Assembly (NCBI GenBank): GCA_031286325.1
Contig: JAITUT010000005.1
Location: 1 to 64,000 of the forward strand
DNA length: 64,000 nt
Direction: 5' to 3'
Origin: Helicobacteraceae bacterium
GTDB taxonomy: Bacteria; Campylobacterota; Campylobacteria; Campylobacterales; SZUA-545
Part shown: positions 20,052 to 30,189 of the stretch, piece by piece
Numbering within the stretch: the first letter of the stretch is position 1
How the letters are laid out: each line of letters begins with the position of its first letter
Notes under the pieces: model-generated
The model's database searches: none
Seen by the model: the letters and a program-made list of their open reading frames with translations, nothing else
What the model was told of the DNA's origin: nothing
Program-made: the position numbers and the translations under genes

Positions 20052-21338
20052 ATGAAAACCAAACCAGAAATTTTTGACTTCAACAAATACGCCGAAGATT
20101 GCGTAAAGTGCGCCAAGTGCGTACCGACTTGCACGATCCACAAAATAAACCCCGATGAAACTACGAGTCCGCGCGGTTTTATACACCTATTATCCTGCGC
20201 GCAAAACGGCGAATTGCCACTTGATCGCACGGCGAAAAAAATTTTTGAGAGTTGCTTTTTGTGCGCCCATTGCGTTTCGCAATGCCCGTCAAAAGTGCCG
20301 ACGGACACGCTCATTGAGTTCGCGCGCGCTGAAATCGCCAAAAAGTTCGGTATCGCGTGGTATAAAAGAGCCGCGTTCTTTCTTTTGCGCCACAGAGGAC
20401 TGTTAAACATCGCGGCAAAAGCTGGCTTCATCGTTCTTCCTTGCGGCTTTTCGCGCCACAGAAACGGAATGAAGGCGCGCTTTTCAATGCCCTTTATCCG
20501 CAAAAACCGCGTGATTCCAAGCGTGGCGGCGAAAAGTTTTCTGAAAACTTACCCTGAAAGAATGGATTTCGGCGGCGATCGCACCGTCGCGGTTTTTGTC
20601 GGCTGTATGGCGAACTACGCTTATACGGGCGTGGGCGACTCTTTGCTTTATATTCTGCGCTGTCTTGGCATCAACGTCTTTATTCCCAAAGATCAACTTT
20701 GCTGCGGCGCGCCCTCATATTTCACCGGCGATCTGAAAACCACAAAAAAGCTGGTCAAATACAACATTGAGTATTTTGAGCTCTTTATTGACGCCGTTGA
20801 AGCGGTGATAATTCCCGAAGCGACTTGTTCGGCGATGATAATCCACGATTGGGCGAAAGTACTGGCAAACGAGCCTCTTTGGGTTGAGCGCGCGGAGAGG
20901 ATCGCCGCAAAGTGTTTTATCGCCTCGCAATTCCTCGCGAGAAACACGAATTTGCTAGAAATTTTGCCCGAAATCCCCGCCGAAAAACGCGAAACTTTGA
21001 CCTATCACGATCCGTGCCACGCGCGTTTGGCGCAAGGCGTATTCAAAGAGCCGCGCGCGCTACTTAAAAACCTCTGCGATCTGAGCGAAATGGAAAATTC
21101 GTCAACTTGTTGCGGTTTCGGCGGGATAACGATCCAAACCGATCGCCACGCGTTAGCCCGCGCCGCTGGAATTGAAAAAGCGCGAATGATCGCCGCTACG
21201 AACGCGCGCCTTGTGAGCGCGGAGTGCAGCGCGTGCCGCGTGCAACTTTCAGACGCTTTGGAGCGACAAGGCTTAGCGCAAAAGTTCTTGCACCCGCTAG
21301 AAATTGTCGCCGAGTATTTAAGAAACCCTGTGAGTTAA
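20052..21338 (+). CDS. glcF: GlcF/LutA-like (Fe-S)-binding oxidoreductase subunit with CCG domains
   Basis: CVKCAKCVPTC, CFLCAHCVSQCP ferredoxin motifs; CCGAPSYFTG and STCCGFGG CCG motifs. Confidence 0.85.
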   Translation: MKTKPEIFDFNKYAEDCVKCAKCVPTCTIHKINPDETTSPRGFIHLLSCAQNGELPLDRTAKKIFESCFLCAHCVSQCPSKVPTDTLIEFARAEIAKKFGIAWYKRAAFFLLRHRGLLNIAAKAGFIVLPCGFSRHRNGMKARFSMPFIRKNRVIPSVAAKSFLKTYPERMDFGGDRTVAVFVGCMANYAYTGVGDSLLYILRCLGINVFIPKDQLCCGAPSYFTGDLKTTKKLVKYNIEYFELFIDAVEAVIIPEATCSAMIIHDWAKVLANEPLWVERAERIAAKCFIASQFLARNTNLLEILPEIPAEKRETLTYHDPCHARLAQGVFKEPRALLKNLCDLSEMENSSTCCGFGGITIQTDRHALARAAGIEKARMIAATNARLVSAECSACRVQLSDALERQGLAQKFLHPLEIVAEYLRNPVS

Positions 21339-21345
21339 GTATAAA

Positions 21346-22359
21346 GTGGCTAAAAATATAGTTATGAAAAATTATTTAGCGTTAATTTGCGTATTGGCGG
21401 CGACGTTCGGCGGTTGCTCGAACCTCGCCGTTTACGAGCCTAACAAAATAGAAAGCAGGCTCAGTTATCACGACAAACTGCCCTCGCCGATCGCCAGAAA
21501 ATCGCAAGACGGCGTTACTCTGGAAAACGGCGCGGTTTTGAGCGCCAAGCGCGGCGCGCCTAAACTGCAAGAGGGATTTTATCTGCTCTCAATTGACGAT
21601 CAATTCGCCCTCGCGACAGACGGCGTGAAAAAGACTCTGCTCTACGAAAACGGCAAGATCAAAAACGAGTTTGAGGACGACGCGGCAGTCGTCGCGGGCG
21701 CTACGGACGGCGTTGTTTTAGCGATCGTTACGAAAAAAAATTCGCTAAAAGTAATTGACGCCGCCACAAAAAATATCTTATTTTTCTCGCAAGAGAGACC
21801 CGCTTTGACCGCCGCCTCGCCCTTTGCGAAGCCGCTGATCGGCGAAAATTGGATCGCCTTCGGCTCGCTTGACGGCAAACTCGTAGTTGTAGATCGCGCC
21901 TCGTGGCAAACGATGAATGAGATCGTGGTAGCGGACGCCGAATTTTTCGCGAATATCGCGTTTCTCGTCAATCACGAGGGCTATGTGATCGCGGCGGGCG
22001 GCGGCAAAATTTTGTCGATCGCGCCGAGCGGCTTAGTAACCGCGCGCGACATTGACGTGCGCCAAGCGGCGAAGTTCCCAAGCGGTTTGTTTGTCTTTGC
22101 TAGGGACGGCGCGGTATATAAATTAACCCCCGCGCTTGAAACTTTGGCTGAAACTAAACTAACTTACGCGCGTTACGCCGCCGCCGCCGAGCGCAACGGC
22201 GAAATTTGGGCTTTGGAGCAGAGCGGCTACGCGGCGCGTTTCAGCGGCGATCTCAAAGTAGTGAAAATTTACGACCTGCCCGATTCGGTCCGCGAGCAAG
22301 TTCATTCGGATTCGCGCGGCTTTTGGCAATACGAAAAACGAATTTTGTGGGAAGATTAA
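21346..22359 (+). CDS. hypothetical lipoprotein, PQQ/beta-propeller-like
   Basis: Lipobox VLAATFGGCSNL; repetitive beta-rich sequence; likely start 21364. Confidence 0.7.
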   Translation: MAKNIVMKNYLALICVLAATFGGCSNLAVYEPNKIESRLSYHDKLPSPIARKSQDGVTLENGAVLSAKRGAPKLQEGFYLLSIDDQFALATDGVKKTLLYENGKIKNEFEDDAAVVAGATDGVVLAIVTKKNSLKVIDAATKNILFFSQERPALTAASPFAKPLIGENWIAFGSLDGKLVVVDRASWQTMNEIVVADAEFFANIAFLVNHEGYVIAAGGGKILSIAPSGLVTARDIDVRQAAKFPSGLFVFARDGAVYKLTPALETLAETKLTYARYAAAAERNGEIWALEQSGYAARFSGDLKVVKIYDLPDSVREQVHSDSRGFWQYEKRILWED

Positions 22360-23229
22360 GTGGGCGCGGTTGAAATGGGCGGCAAAAATTTCGTTAGCGA
22401 GGCGGAGGACTTTTTGCGCCACTGCCGCGTGGTTTTGACGCTCTCCAAAAACACTTTGGAGGCTTACGAAAACGATTTGGCGCAATTCGCGAACGAGGTC
22501 AAAAAGCCGTTAACCAATCTGGAAACGGACGATATTTACGAATTTCTCGCGAATTTTTCAAACCCTAACACGCACAACCGCAAGTTAAGCGCGATCAACT
22601 CCTTTTTGGATTATTGCTACGAAAATTTAACGAGCGATCGAAAATTTAAATTGGCTAGGGCGAAAACTCCGCGATCCTTGCCTAAATATATGCCCCCCGA
22701 AGCGATATTTTCCGCGTGCGAACAAACTAAATCCGAGCTCCGTCGCCGCCCTTGGGTCGCGTTGCGCGATCACGCGCTGATATTATTTTTATACGCGAGC
22801 GGCGCGAGAATTAGCGAGGCGCTTAAAGCCGAGATCGCCGACATTGAGGACGGTTGGCTTAAAATCCGCTACGCCAAAGGCGCGAAAGAGCGTCTCGTGC
22901 CGATCGCCAAAAAATCATTGGAATCGCTGGATAATTACCTAAACGCGCGCCCGTTTTCAAGCCCGCTTCTCTTTATCAACTATCAAGGCGGCGCGTTAAG
23001 CCGTATTTTCGCGTTTAGAGTTACGGAACGCCTGCTCGGCGTTTCGCCGCACGCTTTGCGCCATAGTTTCGCGACCTCGCTCATTTCAAACGGCGCGGAT
23101 TTGCGCGTGGTGCAAGAGCTTTTAGGGCACGCTAGCTTAAACACCACGCAAATTTACACGCACCTTGAAAAGAAACAGCTCTTTGAAAGCGTGGAGCAGT
23201 GCCACCCGCTCTTTAGCGTAAAGTATTGA
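22360..23229 (+). CDS. xerH: tyrosine recombinase, XerH-like
   Basis: LYASGARISEAL, SPHALRHSFATSLI, LGHASLNTTQIYTH catalytic motifs. Confidence 0.9.
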   Translation: MGAVEMGGKNFVSEAEDFLRHCRVVLTLSKNTLEAYENDLAQFANEVKKPLTNLETDDIYEFLANFSNPNTHNRKLSAINSFLDYCYENLTSDRKFKLARAKTPRSLPKYMPPEAIFSACEQTKSELRRRPWVALRDHALILFLYASGARISEALKAEIADIEDGWLKIRYAKGAKERLVPIAKKSLESLDNYLNARPFSSPLLFINYQGGALSRIFAFRVTERLLGVSPHALRHSFATSLISNGADLRVVQELLGHASLNTTQIYTHLEKKQLFESVEQCHPLFSVKY

Positions 23230-23232
23230 TCT

Positions 23233-23877
23233 ATGACCCTCTGTGAAATCGGCAACACGCACTACCACTTCAAACAAAACGGGCGGATTTGGAAGACGCC
23301 AGTCGCGGGTTTGCCTGAAGTCAAATTAGAAGCGGACGAGGCGATCTATGTGATCAGCGTGAATGAGGTCGCGGAGCGCAAACTCGCGCGCAAATACCGC
23401 ACATTCAGTCTGGAGCCCTTTATTTCGCTGGATTCAATTTATCACGGGCTCGGCGTCGATCGCGCGGCGGCGTGTATGGCGGTGGATACTGGAGTTATCG
23501 TTGACGCAGGCAGCGCGATCACCGTTGATGTAATGCGCGACTCGGTGCATTTGGGCGGTTTTATATATCCCGGTCTTACGAAGTTCAAAGAGATGTACGC
23601 GCGGATTTCGCCGCGCCTGCAAAAGGCGATGACATTTTCGCTTGATTTGGAGAGTCTGCCGCAATCTACGGGCGAGGCGATCAGCTTCGGCGTGGTGATG
23701 CCGCTCGTGAGCGCGGTGAAAGCCCTCTCGCGCAACAAGCAAATTTATTTAACGGGCGGGGACGGCGCGTATTTCGCGCGTTACTTTGAGGGCACGATCG
23801 TAGATCAGTTGCTGGTTTTCAAAGGAATGGAGCGCATTATCGCGAACTTTGAAGGAGTCTTTGACGAAAAAGTTTAG
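23233..23877 (+). CDS. coaX: type III pantothenate kinase
   Basis: CEIGNTHYHF, GVDRAAAC, VDAGSAITVDV, YPGL, TGGDG. Confidence 0.85.
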   Translation: MTLCEIGNTHYHFKQNGRIWKTPVAGLPEVKLEADEAIYVISVNEVAERKLARKYRTFSLEPFISLDSIYHGLGVDRAAACMAVDTGVIVDAGSAITVDVMRDSVHLGGFIYPGLTKFKEMYARISPRLQKAMTFSLDLESLPQSTGEAISFGVVMPLVSAVKALSRNKQIYLTGGDGAYFARYFEGTIVDQLLVFKGMERIIANFEGVFDEKV

Positions 23878-25036
23878 CCTTTTCATAACTCTTTTTTGCG
23901 CGTGTTTTTCGGGCGCGTTCGCGGTTGACATTTCGCATTTAAGCGCGGATTTGCAAGATAAGATCGCCCATAAAGAAGCCGCGATCGAAGCCGGGCGCAA
24001 ACGTCAAAAATACGATTTTGTCGGCGAAATTTCGCTCTCAGGCGGCGTGGAAAGGAGCCGCGCGGACAACACGGATTGGGAGCAAACGAAAAACGCGGGC
24101 GCAAACTTTTCGCAGGATTTGTTTCGCAGCGGCGGGATTATCGCCTCGGTTCGTCAAGCGGAGTTTTGGGCTGAGAGCGAAAAATTGCGATTAACGCAAG
24201 AGATTAACGGCTACTTGCGCGATCTTACGACGCTCGTTTTGCAGACGCGCCAAGACGAGACGCGCTTAACGCAAAACGAGCTTTCTATCAAAAACGCCGA
24301 GATCGCGCTCTTCATCAAACGCCGCCAATACGAAGCTGGCGAGGCTGATATTACGCAGCTTAACGACGCTTTGAAAGCGAAAAACAACGCGCAAAAATCG
24401 CGTTTGGAATTGCTGAACGCCAAACGATCGCGTTTGGAAGAGATCGCAAAAATTTCGCCGCTTACTCCCGAAAAGATCGCCGTTGATGATTATCCCGCGA
24501 TCGCGCCCGAACAATTCGCTGCGAATTCAATCGCCGTAAAGCTCGCGAAAGTCGCGGCTAAATCCGCGAAAGAGCAAACGCGCCTGACGATCTCGTCGTT
24601 TTTGCCGACTTTGCGCGCGAACGCGGGCGCTTCGTGGCGCGAAAACGCCCTCGCCGAAAACAAGGGCTACAACTACGGTTTAAGCCTCTCAATGCCGCTA
24701 AGTTTCACCGAAAAGTGGGCGATTGAGGAGAAAAAGTTAGAGGCGTTGCGAGCGGACTCGGAGGAGCGCGCGGCGGTTGAGGAATCGCGCCGTATTTACG
24801 CGCAATCGTTAAGCGCGAGCGAGGCGCTCGAAAAGCAAATCGCCGTTTCGGAGGAAAATATCGCGCTTTACGATTCGCTGATCGCGGTTACGAGAGCGCA
24901 AGCGGAGAGCGGCGATCGCAGTAAATTTGATTTGGAGACGCTGCAAAACTCGCGCGAAAGCGACATTTTGGATATTGAGATCGCTAAACTTTCGCTGATC
25001 ATTGAGCGCGCAAAGTTATTTTACGCCACGAATTGA
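23849..25036 (+). CDS. TolC-family outer membrane protein
   Basis: Signal peptide, long coiled-coil, RQYEAGEADITQLNDA and duplicated TolC-like halves. Confidence 0.75.
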   Translation: MKESLTKKFSLFITLFCACFSGAFAVDISHLSADLQDKIAHKEAAIEAGRKRQKYDFVGEISLSGGVERSRADNTDWEQTKNAGANFSQDLFRSGGIIASVRQAEFWAESEKLRLTQEINGYLRDLTTLVLQTRQDETRLTQNELSIKNAEIALFIKRRQYEAGEADITQLNDALKAKNNAQKSRLELLNAKRSRLEEIAKISPLTPEKIAVDDYPAIAPEQFAANSIAVKLAKVAAKSAKEQTRLTISSFLPTLRANAGASWRENALAENKGYNYGLSLSMPLSFTEKWAIEEKKLEALRADSEERAAVEESRRIYAQSLSASEALEKQIAVSEENIALYDSLIAVTRAQAESGDRSKFDLETLQNSRESDILDIEIAKLSLIIERAKLFYATN

Positions 25037-25043
25037 GGGCAAA

Positions 25044-26417
25044 ATGCTGCAAAATATCCCAAAATTAGACCTGTTGTTAAAGCGCGAATCGCTCGCCGAA
25101 ATCCCGCCGAAACTCCGCGCCAAACTCGCGCGCGAAGAAGTTGAGGCGTTGCGCCAGAAAGCGATCGCGAACGAAGCGGTTGAGGCGGATTTTGAGATCG
25201 CCGTGATCGCCGCCAAAATCGCCGAAAAGTTCGCGAAATTCCGCGATCCGGCTTTGAAGCCGCTCATTAACGCGACTGGCGTGGCGATCCACACCAATTT
25301 AGGCAGAAGCCCGATCTCGCCCGAAATTTACCGCGAGATCGAGCCTGTGATCACTGGTTACAGCAATTTGGAATTTAACGAAAAAAGCGGCAAAAGGGGC
25401 GATCGTTACGCGCGCCTTGAAGATTTGCTGAAAAACGCGCTGGGTTTTGAGGCGGCGATCGCGGTGAATAATAATGCGGCGGCGGTTTTCTTGGTTTTGA
25501 ACACATTCGCGCGCGATCGCGAAGCGATCGTAAGCCGCGGCGAACTCGTCGAGATCGGCGGATCGTTTAGAATCCCCGAAGTAATGCGTTTAAGCGGCGC
25601 GATCCTGCGCGAGGTCGGCGCGAGCAACAAAACGCGCCTGTCGGATTACGAAAACGCGATTTGCGAAAAGACCGCGCTCTTGATGAAAGTCCATAAATCC
25701 AACTTCGCCACGATCGGTTTTACCAGCGAAGTCGAATACGCCGAGTTGTCGCGCCTCGCCGTGGGTCGCGGTTTGATTGATTATTACGATCTAGGCAGCG
25801 GGCAGCTCGCGGAGTTTGAATTTAAGGGCGAGCCGCTCTTAACCGAGATCGCCCGCTTCGCGCCCTCTCTCGTGAGTTTCAGCGGCGATAAACTTTTCGG
25901 CGGCTCCCAAGCGGGAATAATTTGCGGCAAAAAACCGCTGATTGACGCGCTGAAACGAAACCAATTATTTAGAATGTTGCGCGTGGGCAAATTCACGATC
26001 GCGGTGTTGGAAGCCACTCTGCGCCGCTACATTTTGGGGTTAGAGGGCGAGATCGCGGGGGTAAATATATTCCGCGCGGATGCGGCTAAATTGCTATGCC
26101 GCGCTCAAAAACTCGCCGCGCTAATAGGCGACTTTCCGCGCGAGATCAGAGAGACTGAAAACTTCGCGGGCGGCGGCTCTATGCCTTGTACGGCGATCAA
26201 GGGAGTCGCGCTCGTATTTGATTTCGGCGACGAAAACTCCGAAATTTTGCAGACGAAGTTGCGCGAAAAGGGGGTGATCGCGCGGGTTGAAGATCGTAAG
26301 TTGTTTGTAGAAACGCGGGCGATTTTTGATCGCGATCTTGAAAAACTAGCGGGGATTTTGCGCGAAGTTTTGGCGGAAGTCGCGCCGCGCGGCGCCGCGC
26401 GCGGAAATTCGCAATGA
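25044..26417 (+). CDS. selA: L-seryl-tRNA(Sec) selenium transferase
   Basis: NATGVAIHTNLGRSPIS, VNNNAAAVFLVLN, FSGDKLFGGSQAGIICG. Confidence 0.95.
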   Translation: MLQNIPKLDLLLKRESLAEIPPKLRAKLAREEVEALRQKAIANEAVEADFEIAVIAAKIAEKFAKFRDPALKPLINATGVAIHTNLGRSPISPEIYREIEPVITGYSNLEFNEKSGKRGDRYARLEDLLKNALGFEAAIAVNNNAAAVFLVLNTFARDREAIVSRGELVEIGGSFRIPEVMRLSGAILREVGASNKTRLSDYENAICEKTALLMKVHKSNFATIGFTSEVEYAELSRLAVGRGLIDYYDLGSGQLAEFEFKGEPLLTEIARFAPSLVSFSGDKLFGGSQAGIICGKKPLIDALKRNQLFRMLRVGKFTIAVLEATLRRYILGLEGEIAGVNIFRADAAKLLCRAQKLAALIGDFPREIRETENFAGGGSMPCTAIKGVALVFDFGDENSEILQTKLREKGVIARVEDRKLFVETRAIFDRDLEKLAGILREVLAEVAPRGAARGNSQ

Positions 26418-28228
26418 AACGATTGATTATCGGCGTCGCCGGACATATTGATCACGGCAAAACCGCGCTGGTTAAAGCTCTCACGGGCTTTGACGGCGAC
26501 CAGCGAGCCGAAGAAATTGAGCGCGGGATCACGTTAGACATCAGTTTTTCGCACGCGGCGTTTGGCGGCGCGAACGTTTCGTTTATTGATGTGCCTGGGC
26601 ACGAAAAACTTGTGAAAAATATGATCGCGGGCGCCTTTGCGTTTGACGCGCTGTTGCTCGTAGTTTCGGCGGCGGAAGGCGTTAAGCCGCAGACGATTGA
26701 GCATTTGCGAATCGCCGATTTTTTGGGGGTGAAGACCGCGATCGTAGCGATCGCGAAAACAGATTTGGCGAACGCGGAGCAGATTGCGGCAACGCGCAAA
26801 GAGATCGCGGAGTTATTCGCCGCAGTCTCGATCGCAACCTCTGAAATTTGCGAGGTAACGATCAAGAATCTTGCGAGCGTTGAGGCTTTGAAAGCGGCGA
26901 TCGCGGCTTTGAGCGTCGCCGATCGCGAAAATTTGGGGTTTTTCAGGCTCTACGCCGATCGCGCTTTTACGATCAAGGGCACGGGAGCGGTCGTAACAGG
27001 TTCGGTTTTGAGCGGCGAGTTGCGCGCGGGCGAAAAAGTTTGGATCGCCGATCTGGGCAAAGAAGTTGCGGCGCGAGCGATTCGCGTTCAAGGCAGGGAG
27101 GCGGAGATAGCGCGCGCGGGCGATCGCGCGGCGATCAACTTAAAAGGCGTGGAAGCGAGCGATTTGGAGCGCGGCGTTTTGCTGACCAAACGCGGATTCT
27201 TACGCGGCTTTAAGCGAATCGGCGCGGCGGCGCGAGGCGCGATCCGCCACAACGAAGACGCGCAATTTTTTATCGGCGCGAAACGCGCGAACGCGAAAGT
27301 TTTGGCGTTGAAAGGCGAGTTTATTGAGATCATTGCGGAGACTGAGATTTTCGCGGTTTTTGGCGAAAAATTCGTGTTAAGAAACGCGAACGGCGAGATC
27401 GCGGGCGGCGAAATTTTGCTACCGATCGGCGATCCGCTGGGCAAAGATCAAAAGATCGCGTTGTGCGAGAGCCTCGCGCGGCGCGATTTCGCCGGCGCGT
27501 TCGCCGTGTTAATCAAAGCGCACGAGCGCGGATTCGGGCTGATTAGCTCGTATCAAAGATTCGCGATGCCGCAAGATAAAGCGATCGCCATAGCAAAAGG
27601 TGCGGCTGGCGTTTTCATAGACGAAAAATCGCTTGTGATATATGACGATCGCGCGAAAAAACGTCTTGCGCGGGCTACGAGCGAAATTTTTATCAAAAAC
27701 CGCCGCGCGCTTTTAAGCGCGAAGTCTCTTGTGGAGCGGTTTGGCTGGGCGAGCGAGAATTTTGCGGCGAGCGCGTTAAACGAGCTTGTGGAGCGCGGCG
27801 AAGCGGTCTTTGCGGAGAATCTTTACCGATCGGCGAAGTGCGATGTGGAAAATGTCGCGGAGTTTGCCGAGCGGCAAATTTACGAGGTTTTGGCGGCGGC
27901 GCGCGCCACGCCTGACGCGCCGTACAACATTTATGACGCGCTGGATATTGACCGCGCGGTGGGGGATACGGCATTGAAAGCCTTGACGAAATCGGCTCGC
28001 GCGGTGCGTTTGGAGCACAATTTGTTCGTTACTGCCGAAACGCTCGCGGAGATGATGAACGCGCTGCGCGAGACGATCAAGGCGGAGGGCGGCGTTGATG
28101 TGCAAAGCGTGAAGTCGCGCTTTGGTTTCAGCCGCAAATACGCGCTGGCGTATTTGGAGCGGCTTGATTTATACGCCGACATAAGGCGGGAGGGCGACAG
28201 AAGAGTTTTTGCGGGCGAGAAAAAATAG
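26414..28228 (+). CDS. selB: selenocysteine-specific elongation factor
   Basis: GVAGHIDHGKTALVKALTGFDGDQRAEEIERGITLDISF, DVPGHEKLVKNMIAG, C-terminal winged-helix repeats. Confidence 0.95.
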   Translation: MKRLIIGVAGHIDHGKTALVKALTGFDGDQRAEEIERGITLDISFSHAAFGGANVSFIDVPGHEKLVKNMIAGAFAFDALLLVVSAAEGVKPQTIEHLRIADFLGVKTAIVAIAKTDLANAEQIAATRKEIAELFAAVSIATSEICEVTIKNLASVEALKAAIAALSVADRENLGFFRLYADRAFTIKGTGAVVTGSVLSGELRAGEKVWIADLGKEVAARAIRVQGREAEIARAGDRAAINLKGVEASDLERGVLLTKRGFLRGFKRIGAAARGAIRHNEDAQFFIGAKRANAKVLALKGEFIEIIAETEIFAVFGEKFVLRNANGEIAGGEILLPIGDPLGKDQKIALCESLARRDFAGAFAVLIKAHERGFGLISSYQRFAMPQDKAIAIAKGAAGVFIDEKSLVIYDDRAKKRLARATSEIFIKNRRALLSAKSLVERFGWASENFAASALNELVERGEAVFAENLYRSAKCDVENVAEFAERQIYEVLAAARATPDAPYNIYDALDIDRAVGDTALKALTKSARAVRLEHNLFVTAETLAEMMNALRETIKAEGGVDVQSVKSRFGFSRKYALAYLERLDLYADIRREGDRRVFAGEKK

Positions 28229-28399
28229 GCGGGCGTTACGGCTTATTTAGAAAATTTTCTCAAAATTGCCGCTGTGTGAAACGGGCGAGCGATCGAGCAA
28301 AAATTCATTCTCGGTAAATACTTATCGTCTGCGGAAAATTTCAAAAACGGCGGCTTTCGTTACAATATCGCCAGATACAAAACGGCAAACGAGCACGAA

Positions 28400-29047
28400 A
28401 TGAAATACCAAGTTATCTACGCGGACCCGCCGTGGGCTTACCTTTGGGGTACAGGCAAAGACGGCGGGCGTTTCGCCCCCGAAAAACACTACGAGACGAT
28501 GTCCACAGAGGAAATTTGCGCCCTTGACGTGAAATCTCTGCGCGACAAAAATTGCGCGCTCTTTTTGTGGGCGACTATGCCCGCTCTGCCCGACGCTTTC
28601 AAAGTTATGGACGCGTGGGGGTTCAAGTATAAAACCTGCGCTTTTTCGTGGGTCAAAACGCGCAAAGACGGCGCGCCGCTAAACGGAATGGGCAGTTACA
28701 CAAAGTCAAACATTGAAATTTGCCTGCTGGGTATGCGCGGACACATTAAATCGGCGGACAAAACGGTGCCGCAAATTCTAATGCACGAGCGTATCGGACA
28801 CTCGGTCAAGCCGCCGATTATCCGCGATAGGATAGCGCGGCTCTTTGGCGACGTAAGCCGCGTGGAGCTCTTCGCGCGGCAAAGAGCAAAGGGGTGGGAC
28901 GCGATCGGATACGCGCTCGACGGGATCAGCGTACAAGACAAAATCAAAATGGTAAGCGATCCGAATTATGTATTCAGGGTCAGGGAGAATACTGAGAAAA
29001 AACGTCCGACGCGGACGAGTTCGCCATCGCGATCTCAAATTGATTAA
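28400..29047 (+). CDS. MT-A70 family adenine methyltransferase
   Basis: YADPPWAYLWGTGKDGGRFAPEKHYETMS; DPPW motif. Confidence 0.85.
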   Translation: MKYQVIYADPPWAYLWGTGKDGGRFAPEKHYETMSTEEICALDVKSLRDKNCALFLWATMPALPDAFKVMDAWGFKYKTCAFSWVKTRKDGAPLNGMGSYTKSNIEICLLGMRGHIKSADKTVPQILMHERIGHSVKPPIIRDRIARLFGDVSRVELFARQRAKGWDAIGYALDGISVQDKIKMVSDPNYVFRVRENTEKKRPTRTSSPSRSQID

Positions 29048-29055
29048 GGATTTCT

Positions 29056-29492
29056 ATGACGATAGATAAAGAGGTTTACGCGGAAATTGAAAAAAATTAA
29101 AAACGAACGCCCTTTAATGGGGCGGCAAAAACGTAATTCTTGAAACAAAAAAAGCCGAATACGCGCATTGGAGACAAACGGAGCGGATCGGATTTTATTT
29201 TCAATACTTACGCGAGCGAAAATTAGCGGGACTCTTTGAATTTCAGACGCCGAAATACAGCAACAGCTCTTTTGACGGCTTTTGCAATTGGCGCGAAGAG
29301 TTAAAAGGCGAATTATCTAAATATACAAAGAAGCGCATAAAACGCGGCGCAAAGTCGAGGCTGAGAAAACGCAGTTTACTTTTATCGCAAATTTTAATTA
29401 TTGAAATAACAGACGACACGCTTGTAAAATACGGCTCTTTTCAAAAGGGTTTTAGAAATCAGAACGGAAAGCCGCGCGGAGAAAAATTTTAA
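29056..29492 (+). pseudogene. decayed ORF directly downstream of the MT-A70 methylase (hypothetical)
   Basis: Composite translation across two apparent 1-nt indels: MTIDKEVYAEIEK..KNERPL..GGKNVILETKKAEYAHWRQTERIGFYFQYLRERKLAGLFEFQ...GKPRGEKF*. Confidence 0.6.
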
Positions 29493-29571
29493 TCAATTCG
29501 AAAAAATTAAACGAGGAGACGATACATTGTATAGAGTTTAAATAGATATGACAAACGGTTTTTGTCTCTAG

Positions 29572-30189
29572 TTATAAACTTTTAACGCTCCCCATAAACG
29601 GGTTTTTTGTCGCCGAACCTTTTTCATTCACATCGCTGCGCGCGAGGACTTTCGCGATTGTCATAAGCGCGATCTTAAAATCCAGCGCGAACGACAAATT
29701 ATCCACATAAAATACGTCCAACTCAAAGCGTTTTTCCCAGCTCTGATCGTTGCGCCCATTTACCTGCGCCCACCCCGTAATGCCGGGCAAAACCTCGTGG
29801 CGGCGCGCCTCAAACTCATTGTAAAGCGGCAAATATTCGGGCAAAAGCGGGCGCGGTCCGATAAAACTCATCTCGCCTTTTAGCACATTAAATAGTTGCG
29901 GCAATTCGTCCAAACTCATCGCGCGCGCGGCTTTACCCGCGCCGATTAGCCGCGCCTCGTCGGGCAAAAGTTCGCCCTCAGCGCCGCGATCGTTTGTCAT
30001 CGTGCGGAATTTGTAGATCGTGAAAATCCGCGCGTCTTTACCCGGACGCTTCTGCGTGAAAAAAACAGGCGATCCTAATTTAACGCGCAAAACGATCGCG
30101 ACCACAATCAACACAGGCGAAAAAAACAGGATCAAAACAAGCGCGAAAAAGCGATCCGCGATCGGCTTAAAAATTTTGCGGTAGATCAT
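29572..30189 (-). CDS. pglC: undecaprenyl-phosphate sugar phosphotransferase (PglC/WcaJ-like)
   Basis: [66 protein letters not shown]. Confidence 0.9.
   Translation of the reverse strand: MIYRKIFKPIADRFFALVLILFFSPVLIVVAIVLRVKLGSPVFFTQKRPGKDARIFTIYKFRTMTNDRGAEGELLPDEARLIGAGKAARAMSLDELPQLFNVLKGEMSFIGPRPLLPEYLPLYNEFEARRHEVLPGITGWAQVNGRNDQSWEKRFELDVFYVDNLSFALDFKIALMTIAKVLARSDVNEKGSATKNPFMGSVKSL

Noticed and set aside
22360-23229. Integrase of a mobile element
   Set aside because: Sequence looks like a housekeeping XerH/XerC-type recombinase among core genes; no att sites or cargo genes seen.
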